This document shows positions 44,892 through 55,800 of a DNA stretch of 64,000 bases, piece by piece. The notes beneath the pieces are model-generated. The model was not told the origin of the DNA, ran no database searches, and saw only the letters and a program-made list of their open reading frames with translations. This DNA is from Gnetum montanum (Eukaryota > Streptophyta > Gnetopsida > Gnetales > Gnetaceae): assembly GCA_015680685.1 (NCBI GenBank), contig MNCI01037991.1, positions 203,158 to 267,157 on the forward strand, read 5' to 3'. The stretch's first letter is position 1, and each line of letters starts with the position of its first letter. The translations under genes and the position numbers were made by a program.

Positions 44892-45480
44892 TGTACCGTC
44901 CGAAATCGTCGATCTCTGGCTGGAAGGAAACAGAAATAGGTAGATCTCTAGACACACATAGAAGACCCTACCTTCGCTTGAGGGCAAGCTAAAATTAATG
45001 AAGGTAGAGTACCTTGAGTGGTCCGCACGTGGATCAAGCAAGGATTTCCTAAACGTACACCAAGGTGCTATACGCTAGGTTATATGTGAACGACGTAACA
45101 AATGTAAAACGAAACGTAAACATTGTAACTGGTGTAAACAAAGCGTAAATGTACGAGGGCGTAAACAGTAAACATGTAACAATTAACGAAAAACTGTAAC
45201 AGATTTTAGGAAGAAAATGCAGCAACATTATTGAAAAGTGAGAGTTACAATGCACCGGTCTAACACAGTTGTGGCTTTCACACAAGGCGGACGAATAGCC
45301 CCGGTGGATGCAGGGATGATAATGTGCTGGTTCAAACTGCAAGCACAACGTAGAGGCTGTATGCTCAGTGTACAAGGTTGAGGTCCAGCGTACAAGGTTC
45401 TCTGCTCTAGTTCTTAGAGTCTCTATTTTTCTCTCTAGTTTGCCCAAAATGGCCAACCTCGATCTAATAAAAAATTGGGA

Positions 45481-45492
45481 TTTTTATATAGG
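45481..45492 (-). promoter_or_regulatory. TATA box of the solo LTR
   Basis: Minus strand CCTATATAAAAA, about 985 bp from the LTR start at 46,477. Confidence 0.7.
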
Positions 45493-45749
45493 TTTAGACG
45501 TTAGACTCGGGTTGGGTAACACGTGGCACGTTGACCAGGTGCGAAAGAATAAAATTTACAAGTGTACAATGTGTTGTACGCCAGCGTAAACTGCTCTACG
45601 CCAGCGTATACACACTAGACATGTGACCTCGGCGTATAGACTTGATCAGAACGGAAGAAGACGCTCGTTCTCCAAATTTGAATTCAGTTGCCCTGAAAAT
45701 GTTACCTGTAGATGTTCAGCTTGGTTGACACTAGTTGTAGACTTTGTAC

Positions 45750-46260
45750 ATGCTGGGTGTATACGTTGGGCGTATACGCTATAACTGCTGGGCATATACG
45801 TGAGGCGTATATGCTATGGATGTCTGCTGGGCGTATACGCTGTGGATGCTGGGCGCGTATATGCTGTGTCTACTAGGCGTATACGGTGAACGTAGGGAAT
45901 GTACATATTTAGCATACAGACTCTAGAATGCTTGATTTCAATACTTGATGATTGCTCTTTTCATGTGAGTTGATGCCTTGTACCAAATTTTGCTCTGCAG
46001 TGCTATTTCCATGCCATCTTCGGGGATTGCATGCCGAGCGTATACACCAATCGAACATGCTAACCGTACATGTGAGGCATGTATGCTGGGTGTATATGCT
46101 GGGGATGTGTACTTGAGCGTATACGTCCAACGTATACGCTGAGAATGTAAACTTGAGCATATACACTAGGCATATATGCTGAGAATCTGAACATGGGCGT
46201 ATACGCTGAGAATGTGAACTTGGGCGTATACGCTGGGCGTATACGCTGAGAATGTATACT
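45750..46260. repeat. GCGTATACGC palindrome array in solo LTR U3
   Basis: At least six exact GCGTATACGC decamers and many one-base variants (GCGTATATGC, GCATATACAC), often in the setting CTGGGCGTATACGCTGAG. The decamer is its own reverse complement. Confidence 0.9.
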
Positions 46261-46482
46261 TAGTGAAAACTAAGTATCTTGATCTCCGAAGTTGCCTTGT
46301 TGGAGACCAGATGTTGCAGTGGTCATCTGTGGATCCTAGGGACATACTTCTTGTTGAGTTTGACTCCGCTTGAAGCTGTCTGTGGAGCCTTCAAGCTTTT
46401 AGTCATGCTGAGGGACGTCATGACTTAGCCCGATTCTTGTTGGAGAAGTACTAAGCTCGAAATTTTGTGGTGTTTCACTCTC

Positions 46483-47587
46483 CATTGATGAACTTGATGA
46501 CACCAACTGGGGAGAGTTGGAAATCCCTAAAAGCTTTAGTCAAGAGCCCCTAGAGTTGAAAACTCTACTAGTCGGAATGAAATATGCTTTTCTAACAAAT
46601 GGCAAGTTAGTTATAATCAATGTTAATATTGCTTCTAAACAAAAAGAGAAGCTGTTAAAGGTGGTCAACAAATGACCAATAGCCTTCTCCTTCTCATATC
46701 ATGAATTAACTAGAATTGATCCACAGATATGTTGGCACTACATCTATACAGATGCCTCCATGCAGAGAAAGAGGTAACCATAGTGGTGATTGAATCCCAA
46801 ACTAAAGTAGATTATCAAAGAGAAGATTGAACAACTTTGCAAGGTAAGGTTCATCTATCCCATTGTGGATAGTGAGTGGGTTAGCTCACTTGTGATAGTG
46901 CCAAGGAAAGATGGCAACTGGAGGGCTTGTATTGACTTTAGGCTATTGAGCTTGACAACATACAAAGATCATTTTCTATTGTCATTTGTGGAAAAGGTGT
47001 TGGATACCATCTCTAGACATTGTTATTATAGCTTTTGGATGGTTATAGTGGTTATAACCAAATCTAGATCGCACCTACGGATCAAGCCAAAACAATGTTC
47101 ACAAGTCCTTGGGGGACTTTTGCATACAAAAATATGCCATTTGCTCTATGTAATTCCCTTGCAACCTTTTAACACCTTGTCCTGAGCATATTTCAACAAA
47201 AAATTGGTAGCATGGTGGAGGTCTTCATGGATGACTTCTCCACCTGTTGGGCTACATTCGACTAAGCCCTAGACTCCCTTGACTAAGTTCTAAAAAGGTG
47301 TTTAGAGATCAATATTTAGCTTAATTATCAAAAGAACCATCTAATGATACAGGAGGGCATTATCTTGGGACATAGAATATCATAAGCAGGGATTGATGTG
47401 GAAGTTTAAAAAATAAGGGTCATCCAAGGAATTAACCACCAACCAGAAACTATTAAAGATGTCTGGTCATTCCTTGGTCACACTGGTTACTACCATCATA
47501 GAGAATTTCTCTAAGATCATGAAACCATTGATGGAGCATACAAAAAGGATGCTCTATTCATCTAGAATGAGAAATGTGAAAATACAA
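46483..47587 (+). pseudogene. A3: RT leader and reverse transcriptase, truncated
   Basis: Resumes after the solo LTR. The leader reads SLVKSP-like then TLLVGMKYAFLTNGKL. RT has SEWVSSLVIVPRKDGNWRA and CIDFRLLSLTTYKDHF (46,865-46,985), TISRHCYYSF, then MVEVFMDDFST near 47,212-47,240 (YxDD as FMDD). SFLGHTGYY-like sequence follows near 47,470. It stops near 47,587 (NEKCENT), where RNase H should begin, so RNase H and integrase are missing. Confidence 0.85.
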
Positions 47588-48244
47588 AGCCCCGTGATGA
47601 TGTGTTGCATTCTTTGGAGGAACAGGACCCTTGTTTAGTGTTTAAGGGGGAACCTATTGGCAGAGAGCCAAAGCCATGGAACAAGATGTTTCTTAATTGT
47701 TTTAGAAATAAGAATTTGCTTTCGAGGCCACTGTCATCCCATCTTATGTTTTATACGGGAAGTGACAACACTTTTTTTATGTTCTTATGCTCAAATGCCA
47801 TGTTGTGGGTTGCAACTGCTTAGGAGTGGCGTGATATGCAACGGTATGTTTAATGTTTCGGGCTGTACTGGATGTGTTCGGGATGTAACCAAGTATAAGG
47901 TGTTGAGGGATAGGTGGGATATGAAATGGGGGATGTACTAGTGAATGGTTTGATTTAGTCTTGTCACATGTGCTACAAACAACGTCTCACCTTGCTACTT
48001 ATGATGAAGTGCATTCTTGTACGAACATCTTTGAGTGTCATCCTGCAAACACAACTCCAAGAGGACAAGAAAACCATGAGCGAGTAAGCGAGCTTAGACT
48101 TAAACAGCTACTGATGAAACAGAGGCACCAGATGAGATTTCAAGCATGGTATATGACTAGTAGCAATGTTGTTAGGATCGGTTGATGGCGAGTGATGCAG
48201 CAATTCTGATGAGGTTTGAATGCAGCCATTGATTGAGTAACCAG
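47588..48244. other. Unassigned segment between A3 and T2
   Basis: Matches neither the Athila copies nor the T2 LTR. Plus-strand frames of 73, 94 and 74 codons (47,602-47,823; 47,657-47,941; 47,961-48,185) show no family I recognise. The expected T2 3' LTR and PPT are not here. It may be filler, the end of T2's 3' UTR, or part of another insertion. Confidence 0.4.
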
Positions 48245-48620
48245 AGATGAAATTTCTAGTTTATAGTCTTAGCGGACTATCATGGGTTAGTTTTGTGTTG
48301 TGACCCGTTGGACATTTCCTATTTAGCGTCGTGGCGGATGGTGCATTGCCAGTTTCTAGTCTTAGCGGACCGTGAAGAGGCAAACCAGTTTATAGTCTTA
48401 GCGGACTCTGGCGAGTGGAACTGTGGCAATTTACTGTTGTGCAGGATGGATGCTAGTTTATTGTCATTGCAGACACTTTGTGTTATAAGTTTATCGTCAT
48501 GATGCCAGGACAAGATGTGTTATCGATTTTAAGTCATGATTCCAAGACTGTTCTATGGTATCAGTTTACCTTCATGATTCCCAGGACGAGGTTTGGTATC
48601 AGTTTATAGTCGTGATGCCA
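48245..48620 (-). repeat. AGTTTA..TC motif copies between integrase and the lost 3' LTR of T2
   Basis: Eight or so units such as CTAGTTTATAGTCTTAGCGG, CAGTTTCTAGTCTTAGCGG and CAGTTTATAGTCGTGATGCC, spaced about 40-60 bp apart. This is the same motif class as 52,150-52,375 and 57,660-57,900. Confidence 0.75.
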
Positions 48621-48659
48621 GGACTCGCACGTACCTGAGCCTGTACTCAAATATGGAAT

Positions 48660-49800
48660 GGTTTCAAGAACAAGTGATTGGTCAGATTTGCAAGCTCATG
48701 CCCTTCCATATCAGTTAACTTGATTGCTTTGTTGTCGTATGCTTTGGTGACCAAGTATGGCCCTTCCCAGTTGGCTGAGAATTTGTCCAGGTGTTCCCAA
48801 ACGGCCTTAAGTACAAGGTCACCTTCTTTGATGGGGTGCTTATGAATGTCGTGCTGATGAAGTTGCCATTGTTATTTTTGGTACCATTCGATCTGATCAA
48901 GTGCATGTATGCGTTCCTCCTCCACCGAGTCCAGGTCAATGATGCGTAGGCCATTGTTTTGCCCTTCGTCGAGGAGTCCAAAAAGTGTGATCCTTAAAGA
49001 TGGTACCTATAATTCCAGAGATAAAAAAGCTTTTGAACCATAAACAAGACTATATGGCATTTTACCTGTTGAAGTTCGATGTGTAGTACGATATGCCCAC
49101 AATGTGTATACCAACTATTCGTGCCATCTTCTCTTGCTTTGGGTAAGCATCTTTTTTAGTATTGTAATGATGGTTTTGTTTGTGGCCTCTGCTTGCCCAT
49201 TGCTCTAAGGGTAGTAAGGGGATGAAAATGAGTTTTTGATCCCCCAGACTTTCACAGAAGGTTTTGGTTTTGGCACTGCTGAATTGTGGCCCGTTGTCAG
49301 TGATGATGGTCATGGGACGATGTTTTCAAGAATGAAGTTGCACACGTGTTTAGATGCGGTCTTTCAAAGGGGAACAGCCTCTACCCACTTCGTGAAATAC
49401 TCGGTCACGGTTATGATGAAATTGTGCCCTGAGGAAGATGAGGGTGTTATTAGTCTGATAAGGTCCAACCCCCACTTTTGAAAGGGCCATGTGATTTGCG
49501 CTGTATGCAACTCATTTGGTGGGACATGGATTAGATTACTATGTCTTTGACAGGTACTGCATGTTTTAGCCTTGGAGAGACAATCATACTCCATGTGTGG
49601 CCAATAATAGCCTAAGCGCCTTATTTTCGTTGCCATTGCTTTTGGTGCTATATGTCCTCTGCATAGTCCGTCATGTACTTGCTCAATGATGGTTTGGGCA
49701 TCAGTGTTACTAATGCATGTTAGCAATATGCCATCATAGGATCGACGACACAATGTGTCTCCTACCAATGCATATTGCTGAAAACACTTTCGTACCGCGT
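48660..49800 (-). pseudogene. T2: integrase with frameshifts
   Basis: The N-terminal zinc region at 49,364-49,768 has VHDGLCRGHIAPKAMATKIR then RLGYYWPHM and CSTCQRH. The core has WGLDLIRLI (first Asp), HNFIITVTEYFTKWVEAVPL, and after a frameshift TIITDNGPQFSS (second Asp, near 49,305). After another shift SNGQAEATN holds the Glu (near 49,190). The C-terminal module near 48,715-48,900 reads HIHKHPIKEGDLVL-like, then FSANWEGPYLVTKAY. All catalytic residues are visible but in different frames. Confidence 0.85.
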
Positions 49801-49804
49801 CTTT

Positions 49805-50370
49805 TTATGCATTCGTTAAGTATTGCGGTGTTTCACCGTGTAGAAGGTACTCTTTTATGTCGTCATACCATTCTATCACATGTGTTGTACTAACAGATGC
49901 AATTGGCAATGTATCAAACGTATCGATTATGGGTTTCGCACAGCTGATTATGGAGCTTGGCAGCGTGTGGAACATGTCAGGGGATATTTTTAACGCTAAT
50001 GTGGCCAGTGCGTCTGCAATGGTATTGTCGTTTCTGGAGACATGTTGCACATCCATGTTTTCGAATCGTTTCATTAAATGTTTGGCTAAGTCACAGTATG
50101 GTTGTAAATGTTGTGCTTTTCATGTATAAATGTTTGTGACTTGGTTTAAGACTAGTTGTGAGTCTCCCCTGACCACAAGTCGTGTGATGTCTAAAGCTAG
50201 TACTGCCATAAGACCTCTAAGGAGACCTTCGTACTCTACTATGTTGTTGGTACAACGAAAGTTGAAATGATAAGCAACGGGTCAGATCTCCCCAGAGGGA
50301 TAAGTGATGACAACAGCAGCACTTCCCCCTCGAGAGGTGGATGCTCCATCAAAGTTCAAAATGGCTTCGT
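49805..50370 (-). pseudogene. T2: second (Tat-type) RNase H
   Basis: Reads FDGASTSRGGSAAVVITYPS (first Asp near 50,349), NNIVEYEGLLRGLMAVLALD (Glu), RLVVRGDSQLVLNQVTNIY (Asp), LQPYCDLAKHLMKRFENMD, then VQHVSRNDNTIADALATLAL (last Asp). All four catalytic acids are kept, interrupted by two TGA stops (after SGEI and after NIYT). It is the extra RNase H of Tat elements, lying between the gypsy RNase H and integrase, and would degrade template RNA. Confidence 0.9.
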
Positions 50371-50494
50371 AGTCATCGGGTACGATGGCTATTGCACTTA
50401 CATTTTCGTCGGGGAATTATGGCTCTATCGTTGCTTGATCGTGTGTTGGCGATGTGGTCATTTGATTTGCTATGACTTGACCCTTAACTGATGA

Positions 50495-50860
50495 CTACGC
50501 TATGTAGTGTAGGTCAAACTTAGCTATCATGGCTTTCCAACGGGCTATTCTACTTGTCTCATAAATGTTTCTTGTGATGGCTCTGAGCACATTATCCTTG
50601 CAAATTATATTGACCTGGTTATGGAAGAGGTAATGTCGCCATTTCTTTAAGGAAAAGACCAGGGCTAAACATGACCTCTCCACCTCGTTATACCTTTTCT
50701 CATGGGCAATTAGTACATGGCTTAAGTAATAGACAGGGACTTCGGTTCCATCATCTTGTTTTTGGAAAAGCATAGACGCAATTGATGAATCCAAAGTGGC
50801 AAGGTAGATGTAAAATGGTTTATCATTTTGAGGTGGATAAACTGTGGGTAGTCGGACAAG
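50495..50860 (-). pseudogene. T2: first (gypsy-type) RNase H
   Basis: A 99-codon open stretch (50,495-50,794): LDSSIASMLFQKQDDGTEVP, VYYLSHVLIAHEKRYNEVER, CLALVFSLKKWRHYLFHNQV. These are standard landmarks of the RNase H that follows gypsy RT. The upstream connection is truncated by a 90-base gap. Confidence 0.88.
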
Positions 50861-51606
50861 TGTTGTTTTAATATTGTCAAATGCTTCCTAGCACTATGGA
50901 GTCCATTCAAAATGAANNNNNNNNNNNNNNNNNNNNNNNNNNNNNNNNNNNNNNNNNNNNNNNNNNNNNNNNNNNNNNNNNNNNNNNNNNNNNNNNNNNN
51001 NNNNNNTTCCGAGGCTATGAATCCAAGCATTTTTCCTGTCTTGACTCTGAAGACACATTTCTTTGGGTTAAGTCTCAACTCCTATTTTAAACAACTTTTT
51101 AGCACCAAGTCAAGGTCTTATACGTGTTGTTGTGATGTCTTCGATTTAACCACGATATCATCAACATAGTCATTAAGCGAGTGCAGCATGTAATCGCTAA
51201 AAATGAATGTCATCCCTCTTTGATACGTGGCCCCAGCATTCTTGAGGCTTTAGGGCATCATTATGTAACAAAAGGTTCCCCATGACGTCATAAAGGTAGT
51301 CCGGAGCTGATGCTCTAGGTTAATGCATATTTGGTTATACCCTGAGAAGCCATCCATAAAAGATAATAGGGCATGCCTAGTGGTCGAGTCAACAAGTTGA
51401 TAGATGCTGGGTAGGGGAAAATCATCTTTTATGGTTGCAACGTTGAGATCCCGGAAGTCAATGCATAAGCGAATACTTCCGTTCTTTTTCGGGACAATGA
51501 CCATGTTTGATACCCAATCAGCATAATCGACAGCCCAAATGAAACCAGCCTGGTAAAGTTTAGTGATCTCATTGCAAACTACCAATGCTACCTCAGGTTT
51601 AACCTT
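50861..51606 (-). pseudogene. T2: reverse transcriptase
   Basis: Reads EITKLYQAGFIWAVDYADWV then SNMVIVPKKNGSIRLCIDFR, DLNVATIKDDFPLPSIYQLV, and motif A LLSFMDGFSGYNQI (catalytic Asp). NAGATYQRGM follows, then NDYVDDIVVKSK with an intact YVDD (51,157-51,168). LNPKKCVFRVKTGKMLGFI comes after it. A TAA-type stop follows IMMP (near 51,250). A 90-N gap (50,917-51,006) removes the thumb. It is otherwise nearly intact. Confidence 0.9.
50917..51006. other. Assembly gap (90 N)
   Basis: Run of N inside the T2 RT thumb. Confidence 1.
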
Positions 51607-52040
51607 TCATGCCTTTTGTTTTACCGGCCTCAATTTTGGATCAAGGATAATGTTGTGCTGGACGATTCGAGGATCTAACCCGGGCATGTCGGTGTATGAC
51701 CAAGAGAATGATTTCATGTTGTTTCGAAGTACATCTTCCATGTCTTTGGCCAGTTGAGGTTGTAGTAATGTACTCAATTTTAATATTTTAATTTCACCAT
51801 CGGGCATAGCGATGGGAGTTTCAGTCAACGGGTCTTCAGTGATATTTTTGGCTTCTATGTCAAGGGGTTTGGTCATACCTTTGTAGTTATCTAAAGTTTG
51901 TTGCGTTGAGGCTATGAATGTGTCTTCCTTTGATGTATCTAAGCTGATAGCATTCATGTCAATTTCTCTTATGATTTTTCCATATGGTCCATCGATGATC
52001 AAGGGTGTAGATAAACGCTGACAATCCATCAGGCTTGTTC
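51607..52040 (-). pseudogene. T2: RT-exon leader
   Basis: An open 146-codon stretch: GTSLMDCQRLSTPLIIDGPY, then LQPQLAKDMEDVLRNNMKSF and SWSYTDMPGLDPRIVQHNII, then LDPKLRPVKQK, the usual run-in to gypsy RT (W...DMPGI...H.L....PV.Q). It begins at a splice-acceptor-like site (52,041) after a region with no element coding sense. Confidence 0.85.
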
Positions 52041-52060
52041 CTGCCAATAAATAGAGAGCA
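52041..52060 (-). promoter_or_regulatory. Probable 3' splice site of the T2 intron
   Basis: The minus strand reads CTCTCTATTTATTGGCAG directly before GAACAAGCCTGATG. It is a pyrimidine-rich tract and AG at the exact start of RT-exon homology. T1 has TTTTTATTCATTTTTACCTAG at the same place (11,730). Confidence 0.6.
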
Positions 52061-52149
52061 GAATCAGCTAATAGGGGTAGAATGAGCTAATAGGTGTTGT
52101 TTCATGTTCATTGGCAATGTAAATTGCGTGTACATGCACAGTGGTGGTT

Positions 52150-52375
52150 TATCTTCACACCGGGACGCATGGAAATTTAAGGCCTTACTGGGCCGTCATG
52201 GCAGTTTAAGGCCATACTGGGCCGAATGTGGCAGTTTAAGGCCTTACCGGGCCATCATGGGTGTCTGTGGCAGTTTAAGGCCTTACTGGGCCATCATGGA
52301 TGTTTGTGGTAGTTTAAGGCCTTACTAGGCCATCATGGGTGTCTGTGGCAGTTTAAGGCCTTACCGGGCCAAAGG
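52150..52375 (-). repeat. AGTTTAAGGCC..GGGCC tandem units at the RT-side intron end of T2
   Basis: Six units with the core AGTTTAAGGCCTTACTGGGC and spacer CATCATGGGTGTCTGTGGC. The first steps are about 32 bp and the later ones about 51 bp. It is the most regular form of the motif in the window. Confidence 0.88.
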
Positions 52376-52593
52376 TTCATCATAAAATTTGCACAGGAAA
52401 GTTTGCACCAATGTTGACCTCTGAAGTTGGTTTACGAAGAAATCAACATGTGATAGTGTTTGTTTTGTTTTATATATATTTATTTTTTATTTTTGTATTT
52501 TTGAAAAATTTTAATTAAGATAAAAGAAATAAATAAATAAGAAAAGCCAACAAAATGCACGGTGGCGGCGCCAACGGCGGTGGTGCTGCTCAG

Positions 52594-52607
52594 CGCTATA
52601 TATAGCG
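52594..52607 (+). promoter_or_regulatory. TATATA palindrome, candidate promoter of the antisense gene
   Basis: CGCTATATATAGCG is a perfect 14-bp palindrome with a TATATA centre in a GC-rich setting, 285 bp upstream of the ATG of the antisense gene. Because it is symmetrical it could act in either direction. Confidence 0.45.
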
Positions 52608-52890
52608 TAGGGGTGTCATTTGAAGGCACCGTAAAACAAAACCGAGCGTGAGCGTAAATCTTCAGTGTAAGCGTAAACCTTAGCGTGAGCGTAGAGACTC
52701 GGCGTAAGTGTAGACGACCAAACCCCAGTGTAAACGTAGAGCATAGAGGCTTGAACTCTGGCATAAGGTGTGAGCGTAGAGGTTCAAGCATCGGCGTAGA
52801 GACTTAGACCCTGGCATAGAGGCTCAACGTAGACGTGAGCGGTTTCGATCCTCAGTGTAAACCTGTCAATCTCAGTGTAGAGGACGCAGA
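52608..52890. repeat. GCGTA-type repeats upstream of the T2 antisense gene
   Basis: Repeated AGCGTAGA, GAGCGTAAA and GGCGTAGA words every 15-30 bp. They share the CGTA core of the LTR array but are mostly not full palindromes. Confidence 0.75.
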
Positions 52891-52891
52891 A

Positions 52892-55800
52892 ATGGGCAAG
52901 GGTAAGGAGGTAGAGGGCCATGGGAGGAAGGGGCCTGACCTGACTTTCATGGAGGAAAGCGAGGCCATGTTGCAGTGTCTGCCTAAGCCAAGGGTTCCAT
53001 CGTGGCCGGGATCGTCACACAGGTAGGCTCTAATCCTGCTTCTGTTAGTTATTTTCATTAGTACATATTATTCGGCGTAGACGATTTTCGTAGCATAGAG
53101 AGTCTTAGTAGCATAGATAGTTTCTATAGTGTAAATAGCTTCTATAGCATAGAGGGTTTCGACGTATACGCCCAGCATAGACAGTTAGCGTAGAGGCCCT
53201 GTACACTGAGCGTAGAAGGTTTTCTTAGCGTACAGTGTAGACAGTTGCAATAGTGTGTAGCATAGAGGACTTTAACAATATACAGTGTAAACGATTTTAT
53301 TAGTATGTGGCGTAGACGATTTTTACAGCGTATACACTGACTATTTTCATAGCGTTTACGCTGATTGTTTACACAATGTTCAACGTGAACTGTTTCCACA
53401 GCGTTCAGCGTAAACTGTTTGCATAGCGTATACGCTGAAGGCTTTTACGGCGTATACGCTGATGATTTTCACAGCGTATACGTTGAGCGTAAATAGTTTT
53501 TTCAACACCATATACGCCATGTTAGGCAGCGTATACGCCGAGCGTAAATAGTTTTTGACAGCTTATACGCCGAGTTAGGCAGCGTATACGCCAAGCGTAA
53601 ATAGTTGGTAATTTTTCTAAGTGTCGGGCTATAATGTGAAATTTTGTTTTTCATCTAATTTTCATGCATGGCTAATTTATCATGGCATTTTGGTTGCTTA
53701 TAGGGACACTAAACCTTTTCTCCTGGTAGTTGAGCTAGTTGGGGTACTGACATGGTTCGGGCCCCTTGAGGCCGATGAACCTATCCCTGATCTGACCGTT
53801 GATAACAATGGGGTCTGGTTCAGGGAAGGGGCGTGTAAACTTCTCACCTTCATCCTAGACAGATTTAAGGTGGTTGTATGGAGCGTGCTTGAGGCTATGT
53901 TGTCAGGAGCTTCGGAGGGCGTCGTAGCCTTCATGGAAGATATTGACGAGGGGCTGCTTGTGATCGAGGATAGTCCTACTGGCTGGCCCAGATCTACTAG
54001 CCCGTTAGTGCGCGTGTGGGACCTACTGCCCCGAGGGCATGATTATCTCAACAACATTTTGTTTTTAGCTACACGTGTGTACACGCTGTTCCAGAATCCT
54101 CCCAGCATAGTGTACCAGGTAGAGAGGTAGGATTTTTTTTTAGCTTGTCGTGCTTGGTTTTTATCATTTGGCGTTAGCTTCTGTTTTGACAACTGTTCTT
54201 TTGTAGGCCCCAAGTTACCAAAGATGGCACATGCATTAATGATGATGGGCTGACCCTGGCTCATACTGCTCTAGAGACCTTTATGGCAGGTCCCACCCTT
54301 CGCGGAGCTGTGTTAGCTCAAACAAAGGGTGATATTATGCATTTTCATAAATGGTTATCTAGAGCATTCGCACAATGCATAGCTCATGGATGGTTGCATG
54401 GAGATTGGTCGCCTAAGGAACCAATTTTCCCTCATGACTCTGACTTGCGTAGCACCTCTAAGTCCACTACCGAAGGTAACTGACAATATTTTCTAGATGT
54501 GTTAACGTGTTTGTTCAACTGCCGGGGGTTATACTGATGTGAAGGTTTCAAATTGTATCTACAGTTGATGTCCCTCCTGGCGGAGACCCTGTCACAACAG
54601 GACGAACTGAGAGTACCCTCTCGATGAAGTTCGGGGAGATCAGTAAGGCACAGAAATGGTTGCGCACCCATGCCTCGCTGTCCATCATCCGTTGTTTAGA
54701 TGATGCTAGTCTTATGGAGCTCTTTACAACCCCTAGTCCTGATGTGTCGATAGTCGAAATGATCGGAATTGTTGATTCATTCAACAAATTTGTCTCTTAC
54801 TACAGCACCTAGATTAAGGGTGTTAAGATAGTCTTCCATCTGTCGGCCGAATTCTTTTCAAACCTGTTTGGTGTATCGGCGGATTGCATAGATGTAGTTT
54901 TGGACAGGGCTTAGAAAGAGCTTCATATGGTACATGAGCTAGAGGACTGGTTGGGCGTTACCAAGGGTGCTAAGGGATTCCCTATGCAGGGGAATTCAAA
55001 GGTTGAGGAAGTTAATGAATTATATCCCTTTTTTAGGGCACAGGTATTCCCTAAATCCCTTTCCCAGGTGCGGATTCTTGGTGTTGAAGCTGTGCATATT
55101 ATGCGAACCGTCTTAAAAATCGGGATATGTTATAACTAGGCCCAATTTTTTTGTCGGGCCTTCATAAGGAGATAGTGCGGTTGCGCTCAAATGTTGAGGC
55201 GCAGTCCCACTTTACATTTCCATTCTTTACCGGCTATCTCCGTCGTTTGGCCGAGTTTCTAGTGGTTCGCGCAGACAATAAATATCTCCTACGGGATCGT
55301 ACTTAGTTGTCTCGTCTGTGGGTCAACCATTTGTTCGAGAAAGTTGAGTCCCAAGACGCTCCTGAGGCGATTGATGAGTCAGTGTCTATCACAACGGGAG
55401 GATCATCTAGTACCTCAATCCACACATGTGACAGTATGGGGTTGGAACCAGATGACGTGCCTTATACTGCTAAGAGAGCTGAACGTGTCATTAAAGAGAC
55501 AATTGGGAAAACCAAGTCAAAGCTCTCGAAGCATGAACACTCGAAGGAGATGACCTCAGATGTAGAAGAGCCACGGGTGAAATGCATAAGGTTCAAGATG
55601 CCTGTCCGAGGTAAGTAAACTTGGAGCAATTATTACATTGTCCTTTTCATCTTATTCATAATTTTTATTTTGACCGCTCACATGCCACCGATGCCTTCAG
55701 ACTTGACTCGAGAAGTGAGAAGGCAGGAATTAGAGACTATCATTGAAGAGGAGGAAGCTACAATGGAGTTAATGACTGAGGAGGAAGATGTGAGAAAAGA

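Larger units (their letters stand above)
44892..46477 (-). repeat. Solo LTR of the T2 family
   Basis: 1,586 bp from TGTACCGTCC to GTGGTGTTTCA, flanked by a perfect 5-bp TSD and on both sides by A3 leader sequence. It aligns with the LTR at 62,743-64,000 at roughly nine bases in ten by eye. A TATA box on minus lies at 45,481-45,492, and a GCGTATACGC array at 45,750-46,260 is upstream of it. With no interior between flank and flank, it is a recombination product of a full element. Confidence 0.93.

Noticed and set aside
45049-45456. Minus-strand ORF of 135 codons in the solo LTR, also open (193 codons) in the T2 LTR at 62,742-63,323
   Set aside because: It lies in the LTR downstream of the TATA box. 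Between the two copies the amino-acid changes are about as frequent as the base changes, which argues against selection on protein. Most likely a chance frame.
45750-46260. CRISPR-like array of short palindromic repeats
   Set aside because: Spacing is irregular, there are no unique spacers of constant length and no cas genes, and the context is a plant LTR.
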